This document shows positions 42,699 through 51,963 of a stretch of DNA of 64,000 bases, piece after piece. The translations under genes and the position numbers were made by a program. The notes beneath the pieces are model-generated. The model made no database searches. It saw nothing but the letters and a program-made list of their open reading frames with translations, and was not told where the DNA came from. The stretch is from Halobacteriales archaeon YIM A00013 (GTDB lineage Archaea > Halobacteriota > Halobacteria > Halobacteriales > Haloarculaceae): contig JAKCFM010000001.1 in assembly GCA_025041195.1 (NCBI GenBank), forward strand, positions 1,054,001-1,118,000. Reading direction: 5' to 3'. Within the stretch, counting starts at the first letter, position 1. Each line of letters begins with the position of its first letter.

Positions 42699-44714
42699 AT
42701 GACATCCGACGCCAACGACGAGAAAAACGAATCACGATCGCTCGGTCGCCGTTCGTATCTTTCGCTTACTGGAACGGTGGTGGGCGGTACCCTACTGGGC
42801 GCAAGCCAGATGGGTCGTGTCAAGGGGGCGACCCACCATGGGATCTCGTTCAATCGGGTGGTTGATGCAGTCGACGATCTCGGCTGTGATCCAAACGGAA
42901 ACGAGGATGTAACGTCGACGGTTGCGAGCGCACTCGATGGAAACACGCTCGTGGAGTTCCCGTCCGGAACGTACCGATGGAACGGGCAGGTGAAAGGACA
43001 GCACTCGAAGATTGGGCTCCGAGGAAAATCCGACGACGTGACCTTCACGTTCCCGTCGGGGTACAACGAGTTCTTCGTGAACACCAAATGTAATCGCGCG
43101 CTGTTCGAGAACTTCGACGTTGATGTGCGGGCAGACCAGACCGCAACGGGCATTCGAATTGATTCTGAGCACGGTTTCCACGCAGAGAACATCGAACACA
43201 TCGGCCGGGCTATCGTCAACTCTTCTGATGTCACCCGGTGCTGGCAGATTCGTGTGAACAACCCGAACGGAACCGGCGTGATCAAAGACTTCGTCTGTAA
43301 AGAGGGATCTGCCTGGTCGCACTACAAAAGTGGCGACGGTCGTGCAGGCATCTCCGTCTGGGGCGGACGCGGGACCATCAAGGTAATTGACTGTCACTTG
43401 GAGGAGTTCGGTAACAACGGTATCTACGGCAGCCGAACCCTGAGTGCCGTCCAGGTTATTGGCGGCATCTATCGGAACAACAACGTTAGCGGAATCCGCA
43501 TCTCCGGCGATGGCAGCTTCGTGGACGGTGCGACGGTCGAAGTTGACCCAGAGAAATACTCCGGACCGCACACGCTCGAAGGAAAAGCGTTCACCATGCG
43601 CGGAGTATTGTTCGAGCAGGGCAACGCCGCAACCGGTGGCGAGTTCGACGCCGCGGGCGGAGCAATCAAAAACACCGAGATCACGATCGAGGACAACCCA
43701 ACCAGCGGTGCTGCAATCGCTGCCTGGACCGGTGGGCGCACCCTAACCGTGAAAAACACCAAGGTCACGTACAACAACGAGGGCTCGCCAGCGGTCTACC
43801 GCGAAGGGCGAGTTTCGCAGGGCCGACACGATCCAAGTCCGTCACCCCGGTGGATTCGCATGGACCGTGTCGAGATCCTTGGTAACTCCGACGGCGGCGC
43901 AGCGGTGCTCGCAGAAGAGGCAAACGGCTCGCGCATTACGAACAGTTACATCGAGCAGACAGGAAGCGGCCGTAACGGTGTCGTGTTCGCGAATTCGAAC
44001 GACACCCGCGTGGCGAACAGCACGATCAAGGTGGACGGTGAGGCAGTTCGAATGCGGTCTTCGTCGGGTGAAACCGTCAACGTCAGCAATCAGGGCCAGC
44101 CCCTGGAGCTGTCCGTTGGCGCGATGAATTCAGCCACTGAAAAGGCGGCAGAAACCGTTACGACGGCGCTTTCGGCGTCGTCACCGAACGGTGATCGCGA
44201 CGCAGACGACCTGAAAGCACACACGCTGGAGATCGAATCCTCGAACGAGGAGGTTACCTACACCGTCGCGGTGGAAGGTGAGATCTCGGCTGCAGAAAAC
44301 TACCAGACGTTCGAGCTCACAGACGACACGACCGTTGGCTCGAACTGGGCAACCGGAACGGTTGAAAAGTCGATTGATCGATTTGAGTTCACGGGTGCGA
44401 TCACGTCGTTCTCGACCGGCGGCGATGTCGAGACTCGCGTCGACGAAAAGCCAGTCAAACCGTCGTCGCTTGGCGATGATGCAAACACGCACACGCTCAC
44501 GATCGATGGAAGCACGTCGGAGCTGCCGGCAAAATACACCCTGACGGTCGATGGCTCGCTCGAAAAGGGCAAAACGACCGAAAAGAGCGAGGTCATCGTC
44601 GATTCGAGTGCACGCGGGACGGTTCACAGAGAGCGCGATGACTTCATCTTCACCGGCCAGCTCACCGAATTCACGGTGGATGGAGACGCAGACGTCAGCT
44701 TCAGCAACAACTAA
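42699..44714 (+). CDS. Tat-exported right-handed beta-helix protein with two C-terminal repeat modules
   Basis: Exported protein of 671 residues. The Tat signal (LGRRSYLSLTGTVVGGTLLG) covers about the first 45 residues. A parallel beta-helix follows (about 50-470), with pectate-lyase/polygalacturonase-like coils such as GIYGSRTLSAVQVIGGIYRNN. Two tandem copies of a beta-rich module follow at about 508-597 and 598-671, each beginning HTL-x-I and containing F-x-FTG. The same module is found twice in the protein at 54032. It is probably a polysaccharide-binding or -cleaving cell-surface enzyme. The C-terminal modules may bind glycan or anchor the protein. Confidence 0.8.
   Translation: MTSDANDEKNESRSLGRRSYLSLTGTVVGGTLLGASQMGRVKGATHHGISFNRVVDAVDDLGCDPNGNEDVTSTVASALDGNTLVEFPSGTYRWNGQVKGQHSKIGLRGKSDDVTFTFPSGYNEFFVNTKCNRALFENFDVDVRADQTATGIRIDSEHGFHAENIEHIGRAIVNSSDVTRCWQIRVNNPNGTGVIKDFVCKEGSAWSHYKSGDGRAGISVWGGRGTIKVIDCHLEEFGNNGIYGSRTLSAVQVIGGIYRNNNVSGIRISGDGSFVDGATVEVDPEKYSGPHTLEGKAFTMRGVLFEQGNAATGGEFDAAGGAIKNTEITIEDNPTSGAAIAAWTGGRTLTVKNTKVTYNNEGSPAVYREGRVSQGRHDPSPSPRWIRMDRVEILGNSDGGAAVLAEEANGSRITNSYIEQTGSGRNGVVFANSNDTRVANSTIKVDGEAVRMRSSSGETVNVSNQGQPLELSVGAMNSATEKAAETVTTALSASSPNGDRDADDLKAHTLEIESSNEEVTYTVAVEGEISAAENYQTFELTDDTTVGSNWATGTVEKSIDRFEFTGAITSFSTGGDVETRVDEKPVKPSSLGDDANTHTLTIDGSTSELPAKYTLTVDGSLEKGKTTEKSEVIVDSSARGTVHRERDDFIFTGQLTEFTVDGDADVSFSNN
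44220..44489 (+). repeat. HTL-FTG module, copy A (in-frame protein repeat)
   Basis: Encodes HTLEIESSNEEVTYTVAVEG followed by a spacer, then DRFEFTGAITSF, a GGDVETRV strand and VKPSSLG. The conserved frame is H-x-L-x-I, YTV-x-V-x-G, G-x-V, D-x-F-x-FTG, and a closing G-x-V strand. Confidence 0.75.
44490..44711 (+). repeat. HTL-FTG module, copy B (in-frame protein repeat)
   Basis: Encodes HTLTIDGSTSELPAKYTLTV, then DGSLEKGKTTEK, RGTVHRERDDFIFTGQLTEF and a final GDADVSF strand at the very C-terminus. It is directly tandem to copy A with the same internal order of motifs. Confidence 0.75.
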
Positions 44715-44733
44715 CAAATTCGGTCGAATCTCA

Positions 44734-44955
44734 ATGGCAAACGACAGGCACACCGGAGAATGGTACACGGAGTCGCCCGATCCCGATCCGAAACAGGATC
44801 TGGGATACGAACTCGACAGCTGGAACGTTGCCGATGCCCACTGCAACGGGGAAGAACATCTGGTGTTCGTTCCGTCATCCGAGCGCATCCTAGAGGACAA
44901 CGAGTTCATCGTTGCGCATCCGAAAGCCGTCTGTGAGCTCGGTGAAAAGTTGTGA
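44734..44955 (+). CDS. Small acidic protein of unknown function (73 aa)
   Basis: Protein of 73 residues beginning MANDRHTGEWYTESPDPDP and containing DAHCNGEEHLVFVPSSERIL and a C-terminal AVCELGEKL. Two cysteines and several histidines are present, but they do not form an obvious zinc knuckle. An open frame extends upstream inside the beta-helix gene but is a shadow there. It lies 19 bases after the beta-helix gene and may be co-transcribed. No family is named with confidence. Confidence 0.6.
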   Translation: MANDRHTGEWYTESPDPDPKQDLGYELDSWNVADAHCNGEEHLVFVPSSERILEDNEFIVAHPKAVCELGEKL

Positions 44956-44969
44956 GGCCATTGCCTGGC

Positions 44970-45737
44970 TCAAAACCCTGAAACTATTGTTTCGAGTGCG
45001 TCGGTATCGCTGGTGCTGTGTGGTGCCGTTAGTGGTGTAACGCTCACATTTCCATCGAGAACAACCCGACGGTCCGTTCCTGGCGGTTCTGGCAGCGTTC
45101 CGTCTGCTATTCGTTCGAAAATTCGATCCCTGAGCACGACGTGTGCATCCTCACGAATGGCGTCCATCTCGTAGGTCGTCGAGGGCTCGGTGAGCTGCAG
45201 TGAGCCGATCGGATCATCCAGAAGGGGAACGTTCACGTTGAGATAATCGGTCGTTTCGAACACCGGTTGTTCGCGCGTAGCTTCCGTGAGATATTGGATT
45301 ACCCGAGCTGGATCTCCAAACTGTTCGACGGTCGGTTCAAACGACTGGTAATCGTATTCACTCGCCGGGATATGCATCGAGAGAGCGATGGCGGGTAGCT
45401 CGAAAAACGTTGCCTCGACGGCTGCACTCACCGTTCCTGATCGACCGAGAACGTACGCTCCGAGATTGCCGCCGCGGTTGCAGCCTGAGACGACGAGATC
45501 GAACGACGTGTCCAGCGCCTGGATGCCAACGACCACACAGTCGGTGGGCGTCCCACTCACGGCGTATCCGAGCTCGTGCTCTTCGACGGCGACGCGGTGC
45601 GAAAGCGTTCTGCCGACAGCACTCTGATCAGTCGCTGGTGCAATTGCAGTGACAGAGGCGATTGGTTCGAGTGCGTCGTATACGGCTTTCAGTCCCGGGG
45701 CATCGATGCCGTCATCGTTCGTGAGCAGGATCTCCAT
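44970..45737 (-). CDS. surE: 5'/3'-nucleotidase SurE
   Basis: Survival protein E nucleotidase of 255 residues that removes phosphate from nucleoside monophosphates, using divalent metal. The N-terminal metal site EILLTNDDGIDAPGL, the conserved serine region ATDQSAVGRTLSH, and VSGCNRGGNLG followed by YLGRSGTVSAA-like sequence are all present. ATG 45737 (MEILLTNDDG) is the natural start; the longer frame from 45758 adds residues outside the family. It is convergent with the small acidic gene. Confidence 0.93.
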   Translation of the reverse strand: MEILLTNDDGIDAPGLKAVYDALEPIASVTAIAPATDQSAVGRTLSHRVAVEEHELGYAVSGTPTDCVVVGIQALDTSFDLVVSGCNRGGNLGAYVLGRSGTVSAAVEATFFELPAIALSMHIPASEYDYQSFEPTVEQFGDPARVIQYLTEATREQPVFETTDYLNVNVPLLDDPIGSLQLTEPSTTYEMDAIREDAHVVLRDRIFERIADGTLPEPPGTDRRVVLDGNVSVTPLTAPHSTSDTDALETIVSGF

Positions 45738-45791
45738 CTGGCGGATGGTTCGCCCCACAGCAGAAAAAGCTCTTGACTCTCTCCGGAGCCA

Positions 45792-47195
45792 TCAGGCGAT
45801 GCGATCAACGACGACTTCGTCATCGACTACACAGTTGTATGCCGATTCGTCAGCATTCCAGAGCACGAGAACGTTCTCGAACGCGAGGACGCTGGCGTAG
45901 GGGGCAGTAATAAGCGCTTTGTTCAGCCCGGTCTCTCGGACAACAACCGCGAAATGGTCGGTCTGTTGGCTCCCATCACCGATGAGAAACAACGGATTTT
46001 CAGAGCTGAGATCGTGACTGAGTTTGACTGCAACCAGATCGACGCGATCTGAAACGACCGACCCCGAGTCGGCCATTCGAGTGAACTGGTCGCTGTTGGG
46101 TTTCAGCTCCGTTCGCCGGCGGCCGTCCGGGCGCAACACGCTGTACGCGTACTGCACGTCGGTGTTGCTGAACGCGGTTGGCTCCTGGTCACTCTCCGTG
46201 GGTGTCGAATCAGCCAGCTGACGCTGGACTGATGGCGTTGCAATATCGTCTTGTATCGTGAACGACCACGATTCGACGTCGCTTCCTGGTGATTCGTTGG
46301 GCCAGAGTCTGAGTGTCGGATCGTACACCGTGAACGCTCCATTGTCAGCGAGTCCCCGTTCGAGCGTTCGCAGTTCTGTCGCCGTGTTTCGGTCCGCGGG
46401 AGCGAGTAGCAGACAGCTCCCATCATCAGCGACGTGTTCCGCATATCGGTCAAGCGTGGCCGCCGGATCGTCAAGCTCGCTCAGTACGTTCGCGAACACG
46501 AGAAGGTCGTACTCGCCCGTCGGTTCGAACGATTCTGCCGTCGATTCGTGAAAGTGAACGGTCTGGTTCGGCCGTCCCTCCCAGAGTCGTTCGAACACTG
46601 AAATTGCCGGGCTCGGCTCAACGGCGTGATAGTCGATGAGCCCATCGCTGAGTAGTTCCAGTGCACCCATCGCTGGCCCACCGACGCCGGCGCCAACGTC
46701 GAGAATTCGACAGTGGTGAGGAACCAGCCCAGCTTCAATGAGCGACCCTATCGCGTGTTGCATCACGGCATAATTGTCATATAAATGGTAAATAGCGTAG
46801 GCGAGTGCCGTGACTGCATCATACGCGACCGGCGCGCCATCAAAATAATCGGCTTTGAGCCGTGTGATCGTTTCTCTGAGGGTAGTGGCGGATTCTCCCG
46901 TTGCCCAGTGTCGTCCGAACCGTTCGACGAGCAGTGCCTCAAGCCGGTGGTCGAGATCGTCCGGAACCCGACCAACGGGGCCGTTGACTGCAATCGGTTC
47001 GTCTGTCACTGGGACGAATCCTTCCTCGCGTTCGACCATGCCGAGGTCGAACGCGTGTTCTCTGAGCACCTGTCTGATCGCGGCCGGATGTGGGTGGCCT
47101 TCAACGTAGTCGCGCAGCTCTTCAGGATCGATCGGTCGAACGTTCTGGAGATAGCGCGCAGTATCAAGAATTTGTGAGCGCTGATCGTCGTTCAT
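45792..47195 (-). CDS. Rsm22-like small-subunit rRNA methyltransferase family protein
   Basis: Protein of 467 residues. An N-terminal helical region (about 1-140) is followed by a SAM-dependent methyltransferase domain with RILDVGAGVGGPAMGALELL and YDLLVFANVLSELDDP. A beta-rich C-terminal region includes LNKALITAPYASVLAFENVLVLW. The order (helical N-region, Rsm22-type methyltransferase, OB-like tail) fits the mitochondrial/haloarchaeal Rsm22 family proposed to modify small-subunit rRNA. The Rsm22 iron-sulfur cysteines were not identified. ATG 47195 follows closely the tyrA stop on the same strand, so the two are likely co-transcribed. Confidence 0.75.
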   Translation of the reverse strand: MNDDQRSQILDTARYLQNVRPIDPEELRDYVEGHPHPAAIRQVLREHAFDLGMVEREEGFVPVTDEPIAVNGPVGRVPDDLDHRLEALLVERFGRHWATGESATTLRETITRLKADYFDGAPVAYDAVTALAYAIYHLYDNYAVMQHAIGSLIEAGLVPHHCRILDVGAGVGGPAMGALELLSDGLIDYHAVEPSPAISVFERLWEGRPNQTVHFHESTAESFEPTGEYDLLVFANVLSELDDPAATLDRYAEHVADDGSCLLLAPADRNTATELRTLERGLADNGAFTVYDPTLRLWPNESPGSDVESWSFTIQDDIATPSVQRQLADSTPTESDQEPTAFSNTDVQYAYSVLRPDGRRRTELKPNSDQFTRMADSGSVVSDRVDLVAVKLSHDLSSENPLFLIGDGSQQTDHFAVVVRETGLNKALITAPYASVLAFENVLVLWNADESAYNCVVDDEVVVDRIA

Positions 47196-47205
47196 TACCC
47201 ACCAC

Positions 47206-47928
47206 TCAACGGGCGTTTCTGTAGAGGGTTTCGAAGGCGTCGTCGTCTGCACGAGCAATTCGTCTCGCGGCAGCAGCGATGTCGTCAGCACCAGCAAACG
47301 CTCCTTGGATGTCGGCGTACACCCGAGGTGTACCGTCGGTGATGCGTTCAAGTAGCGCAGTGAGCTCGGCTGAAACCGGCGTATGAAACTCCTCTCGGAC
47401 GGGTTCGCTCGCGAGTCCGAAGGCGAGGATAGCCGCATGCGCACGCGCTTGCACCGTTGTCATCGCGCGATCGTGTTCTTCTGGCGTTGTTTCGAACAGT
47501 TCGTTTCCTGCTTCGGTGAGCTCAGCTCGAAGGAAATCAGTTATCGGCCCGGGCTGGTCCGCAACAACGGCAATTCGACCGGGCGCATGGCAGCCAGCAA
47601 ACAATGGATGGAGACTGAGTCGCTCGCGGTCGGGTCCAACAGCTCGCATCGTCCGAACGGCCGGCTCCATTACGCCTGCAACGTCAACAAGCGCGTTGGT
47701 GGCACGGTCAGCGTGGCGTTCGATCGCCGAGCCAATGTCCGTCATGGGTACCGCCAGACAGACGATATCAAACGTTTCGTCGGTTGCTGGCGAGACGACG
47801 CGACCACCCGTTTCTCGGGCAGCAGCCGCCGCAGTGTCGTCGTCGAAATCGGCGTACGCTATCGACGCAGAGATGGTGCCACCAAACCAGCGGCCCATCT
47901 CACCCGCGCCGACGATCAGAGCATTCAT
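47206..47928 (-). CDS. tyrA: Prephenate/arogenate dehydrogenase
   Basis: Tyrosine-biosynthesis dehydrogenase of 240 residues, the short haloarchaeal form. It has the nucleotide-binding motif ALIVGAGEMGRWFGG, DIVCLAVPMTDIG, then VDVAGVMEPAVRTM and the catalytic-histidine segment RLSLHPLFAG. A helical dimerisation domain follows (HDRAMTTVQARAHAAILAFG). There is no fused chorismate mutase or ACT domain. It is encoded 10 bases upstream of the Rsm22-like gene on the same strand. Confidence 0.9.
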   Translation of the reverse strand: MNALIVGAGEMGRWFGGTISASIAYADFDDDTAAAAARETGGRVVSPATDETFDIVCLAVPMTDIGSAIERHADRATNALVDVAGVMEPAVRTMRAVGPDRERLSLHPLFAGCHAPGRIAVVADQPGPITDFLRAELTEAGNELFETTPEEHDRAMTTVQARAHAAILAFGLASEPVREEFHTPVSAELTALLERITDGTPRVYADIQGAFAGADDIAAAARRIARADDDAFETLYRNAR

Positions 47929-47985
47929 GAAGGGATCATTGGAGTGCAGTGTCCTAAATCAATGCGGAACGCAACCGCTCGGCCA

Positions 47986-49158
47986 TTACTCCAGACGAAG
48001 CTGCTGTGGATAGGTCGTGAGGTTCTCGAAGCCGTCCTCGGTGACGACGCCGATATCCTCGATGCGAACGGCACCGACCGATGGATCGTACAGTCCGGGT
48101 TCGATCGTGATAACGTGTCCTGGTTTCAGGGTTTCGCCAACGGGACTCAACGCAGGTCCCTCGTGAACATCAAGGCCAACACCGTGGCCCGTACTGTGAA
48201 TAAAGCCGGTTTCAGTCTGTGGATCACTCCTGAGCGTTGGATGGCCAGCGTCTTCGTACACGTCACAGACGACATCGTGCACGCTCGCACCAGTGACGCC
48301 GGGTTCGATCGCGTCGATTGCAGCCGCTTTTGCTCGTTCGGTCAGGTCGTAATACTCCTCAATGGCTGGCGATGGCGTCCCTTTCACGAACGTCCGGGTC
48401 ATGTCCGCGAAGTAATCGGTGTCTTTACCGCGTGGGAAGATATCGATCACGATGCTCTCGTTCGGGGCCAGCGGTCCACTTCCTCGGTCGTGTGGGTCGG
48501 CCCCATCACTCCCGCAGGCAACGATCGTTTCGTCGAGTGCATGGTCATTTTCCAGCAGCGAAATCTCGATTTCGCGTCGGAGTCGCTCGCTGGTGAGGAC
48601 GGCTCCCTCATACACCAGCGTCTCGCCGTCAATCGTCGACTCTGCCAAAATGGATTCGGCACGGGCCATCGCCGCCTCGTTTGCCTTCTGGGCCTGGCGA
48701 ATCTTGTCGATCTCGTCGTCAGTTTTCTGTGACCGCATCTCCGCGGTGTCATCGTCAGCATCCACCGCAACCAGAATCCCAAGATCACGGAGGCCATCAG
48801 CCAGCGAAATGGGAAACCGGCTGGGAACGACAACCGATTCGACGTCGTGTGAGCGCAAAAACGACGCGACTGTCCGAGAGAACGCCTCCGCGGAACCGTA
48901 CTCGTTTCGCTTCTCGCGGAGGTTGAAGTCGCTGAATCTGGCGACGGTCGCGGCGTGACTCTCTGTCTTCGCACGACCGAATTCGAGTGCGGAAACAAGC
49001 AGGTGAATGTCATCCGCAAAGAGCGTCACAAACGGATCTGGCGCGTCGAACCCTGACAGATAGCGCTGATTCGGATCGTCGCTGTCAGCGTTGAGTAGAT
49101 AGCCATCTGCGTCTCGTGTTTCGAGAACCGTCTCCACGGTGGATACATCCGGCTGCAT
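47986..49158 (-). CDS. M24 family Xaa-Pro aminopeptidase
   Basis: Cytoplasmic metallopeptidase of about 390 residues with a creatinase-like N-domain and a complete M24 catalytic domain. The metal ligands are visible: Asp residues in IVIDIFPRGKDTDYFADMTRT, His in HSTGHGVGLDVHEGP, Glu in ITIEPGLYDP and Glu in VRIEDIGVV. This contrasts with the degenerate M24 protein at 10390. ATG 49158 (MQPDVSTVE) is preferred to a TTG at 49167. Confidence 0.92.
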   Translation of the reverse strand: MQPDVSTVETVLETRDADGYLLNADSDDPNQRYLSGFDAPDPFVTLFADDIHLLVSALEFGRAKTESHAATVARFSDFNLREKRNEYGSAEAFSRTVASFLRSHDVESVVVPSRFPISLADGLRDLGILVAVDADDDTAEMRSQKTDDEIDKIRQAQKANEAAMARAESILAESTIDGETLVYEGAVLTSERLRREIEISLLENDHALDETIVACGSDGADPHDRGSGPLAPNESIVIDIFPRGKDTDYFADMTRTFVKGTPSPAIEEYYDLTERAKAAAIDAIEPGVTGASVHDVVCDVYEDAGHPTLRSDPQTETGFIHSTGHGVGLDVHEGPALSPVGETLKPGHVITIEPGLYDPSVGAVRIEDIGVVTEDGFENLTTYPQQLRLE

Positions 49159-49197
49159 ACCAATCAACAGTCCCCCAACGCCTAAACAATGGCGAGA

Positions 49198-49326
49198 TCA
49201 CGGTCCGTTCTGTGCTGTCCCCACCAGCCATAACAGTCCGTACCCAACGACGCCAGCAGTAAAGACGAGTGGTGGGACGACGAACGGACCGAACGAGTCC
49301 CACACCCAGACAAGGAGGTCATTCAC
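49198..49326 (-). CDS. Membrane micro-protein with GTG start (42 aa)
   Basis: Frame of 42 residues, NDLLVWVWDSFGPFVVPPLV followed by FTAGVVGYGLLWLVG and a polar tail, forming one long or two short hydrophobic helices. The start is a GTG at 49326. A TATA element (CTTTAT on the minus strand, 49351-49356) lies 25-30 bases upstream, exactly right for a leaderless transcript beginning at that GTG. A GTG at 49335 is an alternative. No named family was recognised. It lies downstream of nothing obvious and may be an independent unit. Confidence 0.5.
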   Translation of the reverse strand: MNDLLVWVWDSFGPFVVPPLVFTAGVVGYGLLWLVGTAQNGP

Positions 49327-49350
49327 AGCAGACACACGGGAGGCGGTGGG

Positions 49351-49356
49351 ATAAAG
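49351..49356 (-). promoter_or_regulatory. TATA element of the GTG-start micro-protein
   Basis: CTTTAT on the minus strand, 25-30 bases before the GTG at 49326. The spacing supports leaderless transcription and is the main reason for believing the micro-protein. Confidence 0.45.
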
Positions 49357-49613
49357 ATGGCCCAGGGACTCTAAAATCGGTGATTGAGGCTCCGGGAGGG
49401 CTATTACAGACACCCGCCAACGAACGAATGCAGCTGGCGAGAGAATCCATCCTCTATGGGTCCGAACGCTGTCATTCCATACCGGATGCGATTGTGAGTA
49501 CTCTGCTGTGACCTCCCCGGTCACCATGGGTTCTTTCGGTGTCCCTGCTCGATTTTTCGAAGGTTGCGTGTGCAGCCCGCAGGCCTTTATCAGTCACTCG
49601 CCAATGGGCGATC

Positions 49614-50057
49614 ATGACTCGCTTTGTCTGTCCGTCGTGTCGGTCGCGCCCGACAGCCCTCCTGCACTGGCAACGAGTAGCCGACGAGCAGACAGCCGAG
49701 ACCACGCAGTTGTTGCTCGAAGACGCCACTGACGACGACACGGCGATGGCCACGCTCCGGCCCTGTGGGCACACCTACTACCAGGCAGACCTAACAGAGC
49801 TGTTCGAACTGTTGGACCAGCTCGAGCAGCTCTTTGTCGAACATGAACGGACTGACGGCACGTATGCACAACAGCAGCTCAGAAGTGAAATCCACATTCT
49901 TGCCGAGCGTCTCGACGACGTTGCAGACCGATGTGCGTCACGGGTGAGCGAGACAGATCCTGCCACCATTGCAGATCGGACGGAAGAATGGTCCTGCGAA
50001 TCGGTCCACCCGTCGTCGACGTTTCGAGAGTTCGAATCGACAGAGCATCTGGGGTGA
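49614..50057 (+). CDS. Hypothetical protein with N-terminal zinc-binding cysteines
   Basis: Protein of 147 residues. It begins MTRFVCPSCRSRPTALLHW and has a second cysteine site at TLRPCGHTYYQ, so a small zinc ribbon or knuckle in the first ~60 residues is likely. The middle (DLTELFELLDQLEQLFVEHE and on to LAERLDDVA) is strongly helical, possibly coiled-coil. A TATA-like CCTTTATC about 27 bases before the ATG at 49614 supports this start over upstream in-frame codons. The function is unknown. Confidence 0.65.
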   Translation: MTRFVCPSCRSRPTALLHWQRVADEQTAETTQLLLEDATDDDTAMATLRPCGHTYYQADLTELFELLDQLEQLFVEHERTDGTYAQQQLRSEIHILAERLDDVADRCASRVSETDPATIADRTEEWSCESVHPSSTFREFESTEHLG

Positions 50058-50097
50058 CCCGAACGATTAACACGTGGCTGCGTCTCGGGTGTGGTAT

Positions 50098-50838
50098 ATG
50101 ACAGCAGTGACCGTCTGGAACGAGTATCGACACGAGCGAGAAAACGACACAGTAGCTGATATTTACCCCGACGGCATCCACGCAACCATCGCCGGCGCAC
50201 TCGACGACTACGGATTCGACACACAGACCGCAACGCTTGATGAACCGGCGCACGGCCTGACCGACGACGTGCTAGCAGCCACCGATGTGCTGATCTGGTG
50301 GGGGCATGCTGAACACGATGCGGTCGCAGACGCAGTGGTCGAGCGGGTTCACGACCGCGTTCTCGACGGAATGGGGCTCATTGCGCTACATTCAAGCCAC
50401 TATTCGAAGATATTCACGCGCTTGATGGGGACAAGCTGTTCGTTGAAGTGGCGCGAAGCCGCAGAAACGGAGCGTCTCTGGGTTATCGAACCGACACATC
50501 CGATTGCCGACGGACTCTCGCAGTTCGTCGAACTACCCGAGACGGAGATGTATGGCGAGCGATTCGACATTCCACAGCCCGAAACCCTGGTCTTTTGCTC
50601 GTGGTTCGAAGGCGGTGAACTGTTCAGATCCGGCTGTTGTTATACGCGGGGCGCCGGGAGAATCTTCTATTTCCGACCCGGCCACGAAACGTATCCCATC
50701 TATCACAACGAACAGATACAGGAAATTCTGGCCAACGCAGTGCAGTGGGCGGATCGTTCGACGGGGACGAACCCGGAGTTCGGTAATAGCGACCCAATCG
50801 AGTCCATCGACACCTCGGACGTGCGAACCGTCCATTAG
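50098..50838 (+). CDS. ThuA-like (glutamine-amidotransferase-fold) protein
   Basis: Protein of 246 residues of the ThuA (trehalose utilisation) family. It has [25 protein letters not shown] at the start, [31 protein letters not shown] and [19 protein letters not shown]. The fold is class I glutamine-amidotransferase-like. ThuA proteins take part in oxidation/metabolism of disaccharides or 3-keto-sugars in bacteria (family knowledge). It is the first of four plus-strand sugar-catabolic genes. ATG 50098 is chosen. Confidence 0.88.
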   Translation: MTAVTVWNEYRHERENDTVADIYPDGIHATIAGALDDYGFDTQTATLDEPAHGLTDDVLAATDVLIWWGHAEHDAVADAVVERVHDRVLDGMGLIALHSSHYSKIFTRLMGTSCSLKWREAAETERLWVIEPTHPIADGLSQFVELPETEMYGERFDIPQPETLVFCSWFEGGELFRSGCCYTRGAGRIFYFRPGHETYPIYHNEQIQEILANAVQWADRSTGTNPEFGNSDPIESIDTSDVRTVH

Positions 50839-50873
50839 CACACTAGAGTAATACCCCACTTCACCCCAAACAT

Positions 50874-50892
50874 TTATTTGAATCTGAAATAA
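50874..50892. promoter_or_regulatory. Palindrome overlapping the promoter of the TIM-barrel sugar isomerase gene
   Basis: TTATTT (50874-50879) and AAATAA (50887-50892) form a perfect inverted repeat around a 7-base spacer. It covers positions about -29 to -11 relative to the ATG at 50903, i.e. the TATA box and the expected start-site side. This is a plausible operator. Confidence 0.4.
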
Positions 50893-50902
50893 TCACATTG
50901 CC

Positions 50903-51871
50903 ATGGATATTGGTGTGCTAACGGTTGCCCTTGGTGACAGGCCTCGAGACGATGCGTTCGCGTATCTGTCTGACCGTGGCGTCGGGGCCGTCGAACTCGG
51001 GGTTGGTGGCTATCCCGGCCAGCCGCACTGCTCGCGGCGCGAACTCCTCAATGATTCGGACGCAAGAGCTCAGTTACAGGCGGAAGTTGATCGCTATGAT
51101 CTGCAGATTTCGGCCCTCGCGACGCATAACAACCCGCTCCATCCTATCGACGAAACAGCTGAGACAGCTGACACCGAGCTGCGCGAAGCGATCGAACTGG
51201 CCGCTGAACTCGATGTGGATGTTGTGACCTGTTTTTCGGGTCTCCCAGGTGGAAGCCCCTCGGATGCGACGCCCAACTGGATCACTGCGCCATGGCCCCC
51301 CGAACACGCCGACGCCCTTGCATATCAGTGGGAGGTCGCGATCAAATACTGGTCGGAGCTGGCGGCCCACGCGGCCGATCACGACGTTTCCGTCGGGATT
51401 GAGATGCATCCGAACATGCTGGTGTACGAGCCGACTGGACTCGTGCGGCTCAGAGAAGCAACGAACGAGTACATCGGCGCAAACTTCGATCCGTCGCATC
51501 TGTACTGGCAAGGGATCGATATCGAACGCTCGATCCGGTATCTCGGTGATAGCGACGCGATTTGCCACGTGCACGCCAAAGACACACAACAGTATCCGGC
51601 AAACGAGGAGCTCAAAGGCGTTCTCGACACAACACCCTACACTGACGAGCCCGACAGATCCTGGTTATTCCGGTCGGTGGGCTATGGACACGGTGAACAC
51701 CACTGGAAATCAATCGTGTCTACGCTCCGAATGGTCGGATACGACGGCGTGCTATCGATCGAACACGAGGATTCGCTTACCTCAGGACAAGAGGGCCTTG
51801 AAAAGGCGATCGACCTCCTGGATCGTGTTGTGTTCGAAACCACGCCAGGTGAGGCCTACTGGGCCGAGTGA
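50903..51871 (+). CDS. Xylose-isomerase-like TIM-barrel sugar (phosphate) isomerase/epimerase
   Basis: AP endonuclease 2/xylose-isomerase-like TIM barrel of 322 residues. The metal ligands typical of this family are visible in order: Glu in VGIEMHPNML, Asp/His in GANFDPSHLYW, His in ICHVHAKDTQ, and Glu in VLSIEHEDSL. It would isomerise or epimerise a sugar or keto-sugar in the cytoplasm. It lies between ThuA and a Gfo/Idh dehydrogenase, a frequent trio in 3-keto-sugar or inositol-type catabolism. Its promoter carries a palindrome over the TATA box. Confidence 0.9.
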   Translation: MDIGVLTVALGDRPRDDAFAYLSDRGVGAVELGVGGYPGQPHCSRRELLNDSDARAQLQAEVDRYDLQISALATHNNPLHPIDETAETADTELREAIELAAELDVDVVTCFSGLPGGSPSDATPNWITAPWPPEHADALAYQWEVAIKYWSELAAHAADHDVSVGIEMHPNMLVYEPTGLVRLREATNEYIGANFDPSHLYWQGIDIERSIRYLGDSDAICHVHAKDTQQYPANEELKGVLDTTPYTDEPDRSWLFRSVGYGHGEHHWKSIVSTLRMVGYDGVLSIEHEDSLTSGQEGLEKAIDLLDRVVFETTPGEAYWAE

Positions 51872-51963
51872 CAATTCGAAACGACGAGCAAAACTCATCG
51901 AAGTGCTATCTGTTTTGATATAAAATAGAAACAATTAAGGGGTCGTTTGCGAAATGCGGTTTC

